Assembly: GCF_028283705.1 (NCBI RefSeq)
Contig: NZ_JAPWKD010000019.1
Location: 124,001 to 188,000 of the forward strand
Direction: 5' to 3'
Source: Pantoea sp.
Lineage (GTDB): Bacteria > Pseudomonadota > Gammaproteobacteria > Enterobacterales > Enterobacteriaceae
Length of the DNA stretch: 64,000 nucleotides
Shown: piece by piece, positions 1 to 8,999 of the stretch
How positions within the stretch are numbered: the first letter of the stretch is position 1
Layout of the letters: each line of letters opens with the position of its first letter
The notes under the pieces: model-generated
What the model was told of the DNA's origin: nothing
What the model saw: the letters and a program-made list of their open reading frames with translations, nothing else
Database searches by the model: none
Program-made: the position numbers and the translations under genes

Positions 1-462
1 CGGGTCAGAAGCCAGCGCCCGCGCAACACCGACGCGCTGCTGCTGTCCGCCTGAAAGCTGCCAGGGATAGCGGGTTGCCAGTGCTGCCGATAACCCCACC
101 CGTTCCAGCAATTCGTGTGCCGTTTTACGCGCCGCCTGGCGGGTTGCACCGTTGAGAATGGCGGTCACAGCGATGTTATCAATGATGTTTTTATGCGGAA
201 AAAGCCCCGCATTCTGAATGACATAGCCAATTCTTCTGCGCAGTTTGACCACATCCATTTCTTCAATGGACTGACCATTGAGTAAAATTTTCCCCGATGA
301 ATGCTCAATTAACCGATTAATCATGCGTAATGTGGTGGTTTTGCCGCATCCTGATGGCCCGACAAGAATGGTGAGCTTCCCGGTCGGCGCCGTTAAGGAC
401 AGCCGGTCAACAACCAGCGTGCCATCTTCATAATGTTTGGTGACGTTCTCGAACGAAATCAT
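1..462 (-). CDS. Osmoprotectant/betaine-type ABC transporter ATPase (partial, C-terminus beyond left edge)
   Basis: Leftward reading frame open to the window edge; the first 154 residues are present. Walker A (GPSGCGKTT, about residues 36-44), a Q-loop (YVIQNAG) and the ABC signature (LSGGQQQR) are all seen. The Q-loop and the order of motifs resemble OpuCA/OsmV/YehX-type ATPases for quaternary-amine uptake. The ATG at 462 follows the M20 hydrolase stop by about 70 bases, so it is probably the last visible gene of the leftward train. Ergothioneine is a betaine, and known bacterial ergothioneine importers are of this osmoprotectant class, so the setting suggests uptake of ergothioneine or a related betaine. 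That substrate is an inference. Permease and binding-protein genes are expected further left. Confidence 0.9.
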   Translation of the reverse strand, partial: MISFENVTKHYEDGTLVVDRLSLTAPTGKLTILVGPSGCGKTTTLRMINRLIEHSSGKILLNGQSIEEMDVVKLRRRIGYVIQNAGLFPHKNIIDNIAVTAILNGATRQAARKTAHELLERVGLSAALATRYPWQLSGGQQQRVGVARALASDP

Positions 463-532
463 GATTAATCCACTACCTTATTTTCTGTGCCACCCCGCAA
501 TGAACGCTGAATGAGGGGCGGCAATCTGGTGT

Positions 533-1774
533 TCAGGAGTCGTGCTGGTCAAAAGCGATAAAAGAATCCAGTAATACGCTGATGCCACGCGCCAGTTGTT
601 CTTGTGATGTCCACTCTTCCGGACAGTGGCTTTTGCCGAGCAGGCTGGGAACAAACAGCATTGCTGCGGGGGCGAGGGTGGCAATAAAGGCGCTATCGTG
701 CCCGGCACCGCTGGGCATGACCCGGGATAACCATCCGCGCTGCTGGCATGATTGCTCAATCAACGCCATCAGCTGCGGGTGACATAAGGTCGGATGGGTG
801 TCCGTCAGGACTTCAAAGTCATGCAACGAGACACTGCACTCCTCCGCTGCCTGTGCGGCGATCGCTCGCAGTGATGCGGCGAATGTCTCCATCAACGCGT
901 GATTGTCTGAACGGATGTCAAACACCAGCCTGACTTCACCCGGCACCACATTGCTGGCGTTGGGTAAGGCGAAAATTTGCCCGCAGGTGACAGTCAGATG
1001 GTGATCGGTGGTTTTAAGTACCGCACGCGCATGGCTATCGGCACGCTGAATCACGTTGGCCGCCGCCACCAGCGCATCCTGACGCATCGCCATTGGTGTA
1101 GTACCGGCATGAGCGGCCTGGCCGCTTAACGTCAGCGTCAGACGTAAAATCCCGACAATGCCGCTGACAATACCGATATCCTCCTCGTGATGTTCGAGGA
1201 TCTGCCCCTGTTCAATGTGCAGTTCAAAACTGGCGGTGATGTCGTTTCTGACAGACAGCTGGTCAGGATTGCCGCCCATACGCCGTACCGCCTCCCGCAG
1301 CGTTTCTCCACTTACCGGGTGTGGTGTCGCCAGTAATTTTTCATCGAGAAAGCCACTGATTCCCCGGCTGCCGACGCAGGAAACACCCCATTCGCTGGGT
1401 TCTTCCGCGAGAAAATCGATGATTTCAAGGGTGTGCCGTGGCCGGTAACCGGCATGGCCCATGGCTGCCACGCACTCCAGCCCGGCAATCACCCCGGCGA
1501 TACCGTCAAAGCGCCCGCCCCCTGGCACGGTATCGCTGTGAGAGCCTATAACGACAGTTCCCGCGTCGGGATCAGTCCCCTGGAGGGTACCAATCAGATT
1601 GCCCGCGCTATCAATGCGAGTTGCCAGCCCCAGCTCCTGCATCAGTTGGGTTAACCAGCCACGTCCTTGCAGGAAACGATCGCTGAACGAACGACGCGTG
1701 TAGGGTTGCGCCGGGTCGGTGTACTGGCTCAGGGTTTGCAGCCATTGCCACATCCGATTGTCGTTGATCAGCAT
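533..1774 (-). CDS. M20 family N-carbamoyl-L-amino acid amidohydrolase
   Basis: A 413-residue M20/hydantoin-utilisation C (HyuC, AllC, beta-ureidopropionase) family zinc hydrolase. Visible metal-site motifs are GSHSDTVPGGGRFDG (H79, D81, D90), AEEPSEWG (E124/E125) and HIEQG in the lid-domain region. These enzymes cleave an N-carbamoyl amino acid to the amino acid, CO2 and ammonia. The frame is open further upstream, but the ATG at 1774 overlaps the hydantoinase stop by 7 bases and gives the usual N-terminus, so I chose it. Coupling to the preceding hydantoinase suggests sequential ring opening and decarbamoylation. In this locus N-carbamoyl-L-glutamate is the likely substrate (inference). Other carbamoyl amino acids or ureido compounds remain possible. 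Confidence 0.88.
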   Translation of the reverse strand: MLINDNRMWQWLQTLSQYTDPAQPYTRRSFSDRFLQGRGWLTQLMQELGLATRIDSAGNLIGTLQGTDPDAGTVVIGSHSDTVPGGGRFDGIAGVIAGLECVAAMGHAGYRPRHTLEIIDFLAEEPSEWGVSCVGSRGISGFLDEKLLATPHPVSGETLREAVRRMGGNPDQLSVRNDITASFELHIEQGQILEHHEEDIGIVSGIVGILRLTLTLSGQAAHAGTTPMAMRQDALVAAANVIQRADSHARAVLKTTDHHLTVTCGQIFALPNASNVVPGEVRLVFDIRSDNHALMETFAASLRAIAAQAAEECSVSLHDFEVLTDTHPTLCHPQLMALIEQSCQQRGWLSRVMPSGAGHDSAFIATLAPAAMLFVPSLLGKSHCPEEWTSQEQLARGISVLLDSFIAFDQHDS

Positions 1775-3171
1775 GTGCCCGGCTCCTGACGGCGGGTCTG
1801 TGGCGACACAAACTGGCCATTGCCGGGTTCTGCCGTCACCATATTGTCGGCATAGATCCATTCACCGCGCAGCATGGTGCGTTCAACCCGGTAATAGATT
1901 TCGCGTCCATCATAAGGAGACCAGCCAGAGAAGTTATTGCCGCTGACCGCCGCCGAATAGATATAAGGGTCGCGTTTAATGATGATCAGATCGGCATCTT
2001 TGCCGCATTCCAATGCGCCTTTGCAATTATCCAGTTTAAACAGCCGCGCCGCGTTATAACTCAGCACTTTCGCCAGATGATGAAAGGCCACATTGCGTTG
2101 TTCAGCACCGGTCAGCGCCAGCGTCACCAGCAGTTCGAGACCAGACGCCCCTGAAGCGTTTTCAAACATATTGGCGGATTGTTTGCGATCCAGTGACCAG
2201 CTAACGTGATCGGTGGAAAGGACGGTAATATTTCCCTGTTCCAGATGCTGCCACAAGGCTTCACGCTCCGCTTTCTGGCGCACCGGTGGATTAATTTTTG
2301 CCTTTCCGACCAGCCGGGCAACATCTTCTTCTTCGCTGAGCGTTAAATAATGCAGACAGGTTTCGACGGTCACATCGTATCCCTGGTCACGATAACTCTT
2401 GCATAATTGAATACCACGGCCATTCGAGCAGTGAACAATATGCGCACGACAACCTGTTTCCGCGCCCAGTTCATACACTTCGGCACTGGCGATATTTTCC
2501 GTATAACGAGGACGGGAAAGATTATGCGCGCGATAGTCGGTGATATTTTCCTGTTTCAATTTTTCAATCAGGAATTTAACCGACTCATCATTTTCATTAT
2601 GCACGCCAGCAATTAAACCCAGCGAGGCGATTTCACTAAAACATTCATGCAGCATATGCGGGGCAATACGCGGGAAACGCTGAGCATCGGTGCCGAAACT
2701 GGAGAATTTAAAACCGATGGCACCGGCCTGCGCCATCGCCGCCAGATGTTGTTTGCCTTCCTCTGGATGAACCGTGCCATACAAAGCAAAATCAACCCTG
2801 ACCTGAGCTTCTGCTTCTGCTCTTTTCAGGTTAAACAGTGCTTCGTTGCAGATTAAACGCCCGGCATCATAAGGCATATCCACGATGGTGGTCACACCGC
2901 CCGCAGCAGCGGCCTTCGTTGACCAGATAAAATCTTCATTGTCTTTCTGACTGCGGCTGTGAACCTGAGCATCAATCGCACCGGGGAAAATATAGCTACC
3001 ACGATAATCAATAACCTCATTCGCTTCAGGCACGCCCTCTTCTGCTGAACCTACCGCGACAACGAGTCCCTGGTTAATCGCGACAAAACCGTCATCAATC
3101 ATTCTGTCGGCCAGAACAACGATACCTGTGATGACCTTTTCACATGTGAATTTCTGCGAAGACATATTCAT
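1768..3171 (-). CDS. Hydantoinase/allantoinase-like cyclic amidohydrolase
   Basis: A 467-residue amidohydrolase of the dihydroorotase/allantoinase/hydantoinase family, which opens cyclic ureides. The N-terminal beta-sandwich leads into PGAIDAQVHSRSQ, where the family normally has DxHxHxR. Here the first metal His is Gln69, while H71 and R73 are kept. Other probable metal or catalytic residues lie in GVHNEND, HIVHCSNG and STDHVSW. The C-terminal ALECGKDADLIII segment is typical of the family. The gene overlaps the downstream carbamoylase by 7 bases, and 108 bases separate it from the upstream molybdoenzyme. In context it would hydrolyse hydantoin-5-propionate to N-carbamoylglutamate (inference); allantoin or dihydropyrimidines are alternatives. 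Confidence 0.87.
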   Translation of the reverse strand: MNMSSQKFTCEKVITGIVVLADRMIDDGFVAINQGLVVAVGSAEEGVPEANEVIDYRGSYIFPGAIDAQVHSRSQKDNEDFIWSTKAAAAGGVTTIVDMPYDAGRLICNEALFNLKRAEAEAQVRVDFALYGTVHPEEGKQHLAAMAQAGAIGFKFSSFGTDAQRFPRIAPHMLHECFSEIASLGLIAGVHNENDESVKFLIEKLKQENITDYRAHNLSRPRYTENIASAEVYELGAETGCRAHIVHCSNGRGIQLCKSYRDQGYDVTVETCLHYLTLSEEEDVARLVGKAKINPPVRQKAEREALWQHLEQGNITVLSTDHVSWSLDRKQSANMFENASGASGLELLVTLALTGAEQRNVAFHHLAKVLSYNAARLFKLDNCKGALECGKDADLIIIKRDPYIYSAAVSGNNFSGWSPYDGREIYYRVERTMLRGEWIYADNMVTAEPGNGQFVSPQTRRQEPGTC

Positions 3172-3279
3172 ACCTTTTTAAATTTAAATTAATACCACTG
3201 CAAATCGGAATGAAATCACCCAGGCTGTTAAAACCGCATGACTTCTCACGCATTATTTAATGCTGAATAACCCGCAGAC

Positions 3280-5589
3280 TTATTCAGTCTGGTAATAAAT
3301 ATCCGGCGGGGTAAATGCCGTAACAGGCGGCGCTATGCCTGCATAGCGCTCAATTTCCACTAGCAGAGAATTACAGCTGGGTCCCTGCGCAAGCGGAGAA
3401 CTGCCCTTATCCTGCGTCAGGACATTGGGATTGCCATGCTTATCCAGGCAGCCATCGTCAAGATAGATCGGGTCAAACCAGGCACCGGTGGGCAGTTGCG
3501 CCACCCCGGGTATCAGGGTATCCGTTAGCCTCACCCCGGCCAGACATTGACCACGCGCGTTGTAAATACGCACGATGTCGCCCTCGCCAATTCCCCGCGC
3601 ATCGGCATCAGTTGCATTCATCAGCAGACGATTACGTCCGGCAATTTTCCCGGCGCGGCTGTGTTTGCCGTGATCATACTGGCTGTGCAATTTGTCCGCG
3701 GGCTGTGGCGATAACAGATGAATCGGATAATGCCGGGCCAGATCCGATCCCAGCCATTCATCCGGTGCCAGCCACACCGCATGCCCCGGGCACTGCGCAT
3801 AACCAAAATCGGCAACCTGCTGTGAAAACAATTCAATGCGGCCCGAAGGCGTGCGCAGAGGATGAGCCAGCGGATCGGCACGAAATTCTGCCAGCAGGTT
3901 GAAATGGCTGTCAGGTAACGGGAAGGTAGTGACTTCCTGTTGCCAGAACTGGGTAAACGGCGGCAATTGTGGATTGCGGCTGCGCGATTGCTCGTAAAGT
4001 TCGGCAACCCAGTCTTCTGCTGTTTTCCCCTCGGTGAACGACGCTTCAAAGCCCATCAGTCGCGCCAGTCCCTGGAAAATATGGTAATCATCCCGCGCTT
4101 CCCGGAAAGGTGGGATCGCCTGCTTCATCGCCACCACGGTGTTATCGCGGTTCACCAGCGCCAGATCGTTGCGCTCAAATGAAGTGGTGACTGGCAACAC
4201 AATATCGGCATGACGTGCGGTGGCCGTCCAGAATGGTTCCTGCACGATAATGGTTTCCGGTTGCTGCCAGGCTTCAACCAGACGATTAAGATCCTGATGA
4301 TGATGAAAAGGGTTACCGCCCGCCCAGTACACCAGGCGGATATCCGGGTAACGCAGCGTCTTGCCGTTAAAGGCATATTCCGCATGCGGTGACAGCAGCA
4401 TATCGGCCAGCCGGGCCACCGGGATACTGTCCTCAACCGGATTCTTCCCCTGCGGCAGACTTGGCCAGCGATAGCCCAGTTCATCCTGACCCACGCCGTT
4501 CAGACAGGCGTAGCCGAAGCCGAATCCACCCCCCGGTAAACCGATATCCCCAAGCAAAGCAGCCAGGGTCACAGCGGCCCAGTAGGGCTGCTCGCCGTAT
4601 TCCGCGCGCTGAATGGCCCAGTTAACCATGATCATGGTGCGCTTCGCGGCGATTAACTCTGCCAGCTCGATAATCTTTGTCTGCGGAATGTCACAGATCT
4701 GCGCAGCCCACGCTGCATCCCTGGTTATGCCATCGTCCTGACCCTGTAAATAGGCCAGAACCTTTTCGAAACCCACGGTATAACGCTGAATAAACGCCAT
4801 ATCGTGCCGCTGCTGCCGGATCAATTCACTGCACAGCGCCAGCATCAACGCGGTATCGGTATTTGGGCGGATGGGCAACCAGTCACACGCCATCTGCTCC
4901 GGCATATCCTGGCGGCAGGGCGAAACATTAATAAACTGCACGCCCTGCTCAGCAGCATGTTGTAGCGCCTGCTGATGATTGTGCCTGCCGACGCCACCGC
5001 CCTGAATCTGGCTATTGCGGCCAGGTAAGCCGCCAAAAGTCAGCACCAGGCCGCTATGATTGGCGATCTGCTCCCAGGTGGTGTAATGGCTCACCAACCC
5101 GCGCTGATTGCCAATGATATACGGCAGAACCACCTCACCTGCCGCAGATGAGTAGGTATTCTCTGAGCCGGTATAGCCCCCGGCCAGATTCAAAAAACGA
5201 TGGATCTGACTTTGGGCATGATGGAAACGTCCAGCGCTGGCCCAGCCGTAGGAACCTGCATAAATCGCCGGGTTACCATATTGCCGCCGCACACGATCCA
5301 GCTCTCCCGCCACCAGCCCCAGTGCTTCGTCCCAGGACACCTCGATAAATTCATCCCGGCCCCGCGGCTTACGGTCGCGGAGGGTTTTATCCAGCCAGCC
5401 ACGGCGGATCAAAGGACGGGCAATGCGCACCGGACTATCAACCGCTTCCGGCAGCGATTCACCAATCGCCGAGGGTTCCGGATCATCCGCCCAGGGCTGC
5501 ACGCCGACAATGGTCGCGTTCTCAATCTGCAACTGGTAAATCCCCCAGTGCGTTGAGGTCAGAACGGAGCGCGTGGATGACTGTGACAT
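3280..5589 (-). CDS. BisC/TorZ-type molybdopterin S/N-oxide reductase
   Basis: A 769-residue DMSO-reductase-family molybdoenzyme without a Tat signal, so probably cytoplasmic as BisC is. There is no N-terminal CxxC...C 4Fe-4S motif. The stretch AGSYGWASAG...FLNLAGGYTGSENTYSS places Ser147 where DMSO, TMAO and biotin-sulfoxide reductases carry their molybdenum-ligating serine. The C-terminal molybdopterin domain is present (DADARGIGEGDIVRIYNARG). Only 5 bases separate it from the upstream hydratase, so the two are probably co-transcribed. Family members reduce biotin sulfoxide, methionine sulfoxide or TMAO. In this locus a sulfur-oxidised ergothioneine derivative or TMAO could be the substrate, but nothing in the sequence decides that. 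Confidence 0.88.
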   Translation of the reverse strand: MSQSSTRSVLTSTHWGIYQLQIENATIVGVQPWADDPEPSAIGESLPEAVDSPVRIARPLIRRGWLDKTLRDRKPRGRDEFIEVSWDEALGLVAGELDRVRRQYGNPAIYAGSYGWASAGRFHHAQSQIHRFLNLAGGYTGSENTYSSAAGEVVLPYIIGNQRGLVSHYTTWEQIANHSGLVLTFGGLPGRNSQIQGGGVGRHNHQQALQHAAEQGVQFINVSPCRQDMPEQMACDWLPIRPNTDTALMLALCSELIRQQRHDMAFIQRYTVGFEKVLAYLQGQDDGITRDAAWAAQICDIPQTKIIELAELIAAKRTMIMVNWAIQRAEYGEQPYWAAVTLAALLGDIGLPGGGFGFGYACLNGVGQDELGYRWPSLPQGKNPVEDSIPVARLADMLLSPHAEYAFNGKTLRYPDIRLVYWAGGNPFHHHQDLNRLVEAWQQPETIIVQEPFWTATARHADIVLPVTTSFERNDLALVNRDNTVVAMKQAIPPFREARDDYHIFQGLARLMGFEASFTEGKTAEDWVAELYEQSRSRNPQLPPFTQFWQQEVTTFPLPDSHFNLLAEFRADPLAHPLRTPSGRIELFSQQVADFGYAQCPGHAVWLAPDEWLGSDLARHYPIHLLSPQPADKLHSQYDHGKHSRAGKIAGRNRLLMNATDADARGIGEGDIVRIYNARGQCLAGVRLTDTLIPGVAQLPTGAWFDPIYLDDGCLDKHGNPNVLTQDKGSSPLAQGPSCNSLLVEIERYAGIAPPVTAFTPPDIYYQTE

Positions 5590-5594
5590 CGATA

Positions 5595-7226
5595 TCAGCC
5601 CCTGAACTGTGCCGCAATACCCAGTCCGGATTCGATAGCGAGATCAACCGCTGTCTCATAACCGGCACTGGCATGGCGCAGGATCCCGATACTGGTATCG
5701 TTATCCATCACGCGGGCTAAACGCCCGGCAGACTCTTCATCCCCCGTTGCCACGGTGGTGACCCCGGCAGATACCCCCCAGTTGCCTAAAGAGTGCACGG
5801 CCACCAGATCGGCACCTGAACCACAGTTGAGCAGAGCATTGAGAATCGGCCAGTCAGCAATCGCGTCGGAACCGTCCGCCATATTTTCCGTTTCACGATG
5901 CGGCAAAGTGGCAGAACCTGAATCGAGATGATCACGGGTAAAAGCGATCGGCCCAATTTCACCCGCCGCCACCAGCTGGTTCACCGCCAGCGCCAGCTTT
6001 TTGCGTTCACCGTACCCCATCCAGCCAATACGCGCGGGCAGACCGGTAAACTGCACATGTTCTTTGGCGGTTTTTATCCAGTCGACGATGCGCTGATTTT
6101 CCGGGAACAACTCAAGCACCAGCTCATCAATCTTATAGATGTCCTGGGGATTGCCGCTCACCGCGATCCAGCGGAATGGACCGATGCCCTGGCAAAACAG
6201 GGGGCGAATAAACAGTTCAATAAAGGAATGGATGTCAAAGGCTGCGCTGACGCCCGCTTCGCTGGCATATTTGCGCAGGTTGTTACCATATTCAAAAACA
6301 ATGGCACCACGCGACTGCAACGTCAGCATGGCTGAAACATGCTGGTTGAGTGTGGCATACGACAATGCCTTTAATTTTTCCGGATCGGTCTGACGCAGGC
6401 TGGCAACCGCTTCAGGCGTCACACCCAGCGGGAAATAACCGTTGACCGGGTCAGCGATGGTCTGGTCAGTCACAATGTCCGGTGTCAGATTGCGCTCAAC
6501 CAGGATGCTCAGGACTTCGGCGATATTCCCGACTAAACCGACGGAAATCCCTTTACCGGCAGACTGCGCCTCGGCGCACAGGGCCAGCGCTTCATCCAGT
6601 TCATAGGTCAGCACCTGGCAGTAACCACTGTCGAGGCGGCGCTGAATTTTTCTCGCGTCCACTTCCACCACCAGCGTTGCGGCCCCGGCCAGTTGCCCGG
6701 CAAGTGGTTGCGCGCCACTCATGCCACCGCATCCGCCCGTGACAATCAGCCGACCCGCCAGGCTGCCAGAGAAATGTTGCCGTGCAGCGGACATGAAGGT
6801 TTCATAAGTGCCCTGCAAAATGCCCTGGCTGCCAATATACTGCCAGGCTGCCGCCGTCATGCCCGGCATGATCGTCAACCCAGCACGTTCCAGCGCGCGA
6901 TAGTCATCATCGCCAGCCCAGCCGCCGACAACATTGCCATTTGCCATCAGGACCACTGGCGTGGTGTTTTGTGAAGAGAAAATGCCGACTGGCTTGCCGG
7001 ATTGCATCACCAGCGTCTGATCGGTTTCCAGCCGTTTTAAGGCCGCAACCGTGTGATCGAAACTGGCCCAGTCGCGTGCGGCTTTTGCCCAGGCCATATA
7101 AATCACCAGCTGGTCTGGGTTCTCGGCATTTTCCAGATTATTTTCCAGCATTCTGAGAATGGCTTCCTGACGCCATCCTTTACAGCGCAATTCGCTACCC
7201 CGCTGGGCAGTGATGTGACGAGACAT
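5595..7226 (-). CDS. Urocanase-family hydratase, probable (S-methyl)thiourocanate hydratase
   Basis: A 543-residue urocanase-fold protein, close to the family's usual 550-560 residues. Recognisable segments include MQSGKPVG, YIGSQGILQGTYETF, the NAD-binding GGCGGMSGAQPL, GIGPFRWIAVSG, RDHLDSGSA and DGSDAIADWPILNALLN. Two hallmarks of true HutU are changed. The catalytic Cys in ARICWLG is Gly401 here (ARIGWMG), and the HHGGGVGMG loop is HSLGNWGV (from H478). This argues against ordinary urocanate hydration and for a thiourocanate or S-methyl-thiourocanate hydratase, a known urocanase offshoot in ergothioneine catabolism. No hutH, hutI or hutG is nearby. The reading frame extends upstream, but ATG 7226 starts the conserved N-terminus (MSRHITAQRG). 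Confidence 0.85.
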   Translation of the reverse strand: MSRHITAQRGSELRCKGWRQEAILRMLENNLENAENPDQLVIYMAWAKAARDWASFDHTVAALKRLETDQTLVMQSGKPVGIFSSQNTTPVVLMANGNVVGGWAGDDDYRALERAGLTIMPGMTAAAWQYIGSQGILQGTYETFMSAARQHFSGSLAGRLIVTGGCGGMSGAQPLAGQLAGAATLVVEVDARKIQRRLDSGYCQVLTYELDEALALCAEAQSAGKGISVGLVGNIAEVLSILVERNLTPDIVTDQTIADPVNGYFPLGVTPEAVASLRQTDPEKLKALSYATLNQHVSAMLTLQSRGAIVFEYGNNLRKYASEAGVSAAFDIHSFIELFIRPLFCQGIGPFRWIAVSGNPQDIYKIDELVLELFPENQRIVDWIKTAKEHVQFTGLPARIGWMGYGERKKLALAVNQLVAAGEIGPIAFTRDHLDSGSATLPHRETENMADGSDAIADWPILNALLNCGSGADLVAVHSLGNWGVSAGVTTVATGDEESAGRLARVMDNDTSIGILRHASAGYETAVDLAIESGLGIAAQFRG

Positions 7227-7305
7227 AATTATGATCCTGAAAGGTCGAAAAATTAACCCTGGCAGCAACGTCGTGCCACCCACCTGTTAGCGAAAGAAAT
7301 AATAA

Positions 7306-7908
7306 TCAGGCATTCACCAGATTTTCATAACCGGGAATATCTTTGAAATTACCAATCCAGCGTTGAATAGCTGGCCATTCCGCTAAGTTATATCCACCTT
7401 CTTCCGCCATCGAGATATAAGGATACAGGCTGAAATCGGCCACACTTAAACTTTCCCCGGCGATCCAGCTACTGTTCTCCAGCGCCTGATTAACATGAGT
7501 AAGGGCGACTTTCCCCAACTCCATATAATGCGCAATGATATCGGCAAACTTTTCACGCTGGTTCGTCATGGTATAAAAACGTGGATAAGCCAGGAAACGC
7601 AATAAATCCGCCTGTTCAAAGAACAACCACGAATTAATTTTGCATCGCATGACCGGATCGGCAGGTAGCAATGACGAACCTTCGGCAAAATAAAGCAGGA
7701 TAGCATTTGACTCATTAAGGTGACGCCCATCAGCAAGTTCAACTACCGGGATACGGGCAAATGGGTTTCTTTTTTTGAAGGCTTCTTCTTTATGCTTACC
7801 TTCCGCCAGATTTAAGGTTTCCCTGGTGTAGGGGATTTGCAAAAAATTCAACATCAATCTAATTTTCCATGCATTGCCGGAAAGTTTGCTGTCATACAAC
7901 TTAATCAT
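7306..7908 (-). CDS. Glutathione S-transferase family protein
   Basis: A 200-residue GST. The N-terminal thioredoxin-like domain (about 1-78) carries KLYDSKLSGNAWKIRLMLNFL, the cis-Pro segment ARIPVVELADG and the gamma-glutamyl-binding NESNAILLYFAEG. The all-alpha C-terminal domain ends with SLSVADFSLYPYI. A serine (S9) lies in the usual catalytic stretch, as in theta/beta-like GSTs. It sits between the DUF917 gene (11 bases upstream) and the hydratase (79 bases downstream), so it is probably part of the same transcript. Its task there is unknown. Handling of a glutathione-sulfur adduct or detoxification of a reactive intermediate are only guesses. Confidence 0.88.
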   Translation of the reverse strand: MIKLYDSKLSGNAWKIRLMLNFLQIPYTRETLNLAEGKHKEEAFKKRNPFARIPVVELADGRHLNESNAILLYFAEGSSLLPADPVMRCKINSWLFFEQADLLRFLAYPRFYTMTNQREKFADIIAHYMELGKVALTHVNQALENSSWIAGESLSVADFSLYPYISMAEEGGYNLAEWPAIQRWIGNFKDIPGYENLVNA

Positions 7909-7919
7909 AATACGTCCTG

Positions 7920-8999
7920 TTATTTTGCGTTTATATATGAGTACAGTTCCAGCCCAAGCCCTTGCTCGATCTCTGCAAATACCACCGGGTCCAGAGCACC
8001 TTTACCCAACGGGAAGGAGGAATGGTGCGCAATAATAATGCTGACTTCCTGGCCCACTTTCATGGTTGAAATGGCAATCGGGTCTCCGGTCAATGCATCG
8101 ACAGAGCCAATCATGTCCGGGAATGTCGCCAGACGAGCATGGTCTTTTTCGGCCGTCATATATTCATTGTAAACCCCAAGACGCAGGGTCTCAGTGCCAT
8201 CGGTTATGGTGACAAAACCAATGTCGAAGCCATCCTGATAGACCACATCGTTCGTTACCACTTTACCGGTCAGAATGACTTCTCCCCCCATAAATGCGGC
8301 GGCAGCACTAGCCCGGGCCAATCCCTGGGGGGCGGATAACATCGCCTTGCCGAGTTCAATCTGGAACGATATGGCCCCGGCAGCCCCATTTTCACGAATA
8401 AAATCAGCCTGGTAAGGGCCTCTCGCTGAGGCTACCAACCCACCACTGATGGTGGCGCAATGGCGCATGACCTGGGAGGTTTTGATCAAATTCCCTTCAG
8501 CGACGACGGCAATTTTTGACCCGGATGAGGCAAAACCTGCCTGCGCAACCTGAACAATCGAGATATCCGGCCTGGAGGCCAGTCCCATTCCGCCCATTTT
8601 CACGGTGGGATGCCCACGGCCATTGGCGGCCGCGTCAATGTAGGGCAGATCCAGGGCCGCAGCCACCAGCCAGCCATTAAATCCGGGGACATGACCACAC
8701 ATCACACCGGCAGGTTTGCGCCCGAGTTTTTCAATCAGATTTTCGGCGGCGGTAATATGATCTTTTAACACCAGTTCTGGTTGGGCAAATCCTGGCGCAC
8801 CTACTGATGTGGAAATTAATACATACCCTTCAGGATCGATTTCATCCAATTCCGCCAGTTTGACAATATTAAGACCCAGTGCCACTTCAGCCGCGAGATC
8901 GTGTTTCTCCAGAGAATTATTAACACCACTCCCCCCCGCCGACAGCAATAACCCACCATACATTGCAGGCTGGACATCTTTTAAACTTAACTCTCTCAT
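7920..8999 (-). CDS. DUF917 family protein, probable thiohydantoin desulfurase
   Basis: A 359-residue protein of the DUF917 family, to my knowledge now linked to (S-methyl-)thiohydantoin desulfuration and related to hydantoinase/oxoprolinase-like proteins. Visible motifs are the N-terminal LLSAGGSGVN, a central GFNGWLVAAALDLPYIDAAANGRGHP and a C-terminal IIIAHHSSFPLGKGA with paired His residues that could bind metal. It is the first gene of the leftward train, facing the divergent control region 9000-9316. In the proposed pathway it would replace the sulfur of the thiohydantoin propionate made by the hydratase with oxygen, giving hydantoin propionate for the hydantoinase. Family assignment is firm; the exact reaction is inferred from context. 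Confidence 0.82.
   Translation of the reverse strand: MRELSLKDVQPAMYGGLLLSAGGSGVNNSLEKHDLAAEVALGLNIVKLAELDEIDPEGYVLISTSVGAPGFAQPELVLKDHITAAENLIEKLGRKPAGVMCGHVPGFNGWLVAAALDLPYIDAAANGRGHPTVKMGGMGLASRPDISIVQVAQAGFASSGSKIAVVAEGNLIKTSQVMRHCATISGGLVASARGPYQADFIRENGAAGAISFQIELGKAMLSAPQGLARASAAAAFMGGEVILTGKVVTNDVVYQDGFDIGFVTITDGTETLRLGVYNEYMTAEKDHARLATFPDMIGSVDALTGDPIAISTMKVGQEVSIIIAHHSSFPLGKGALDPVVFAEIEQGLGLELYSYINAK

Noticed and set aside
5595..7226. Calling this gene hutU of histidine degradation
   Set aside because: Catalytic Cys and the HHGGG loop are changed, and no hutH, hutI, hutG or hutC is near.
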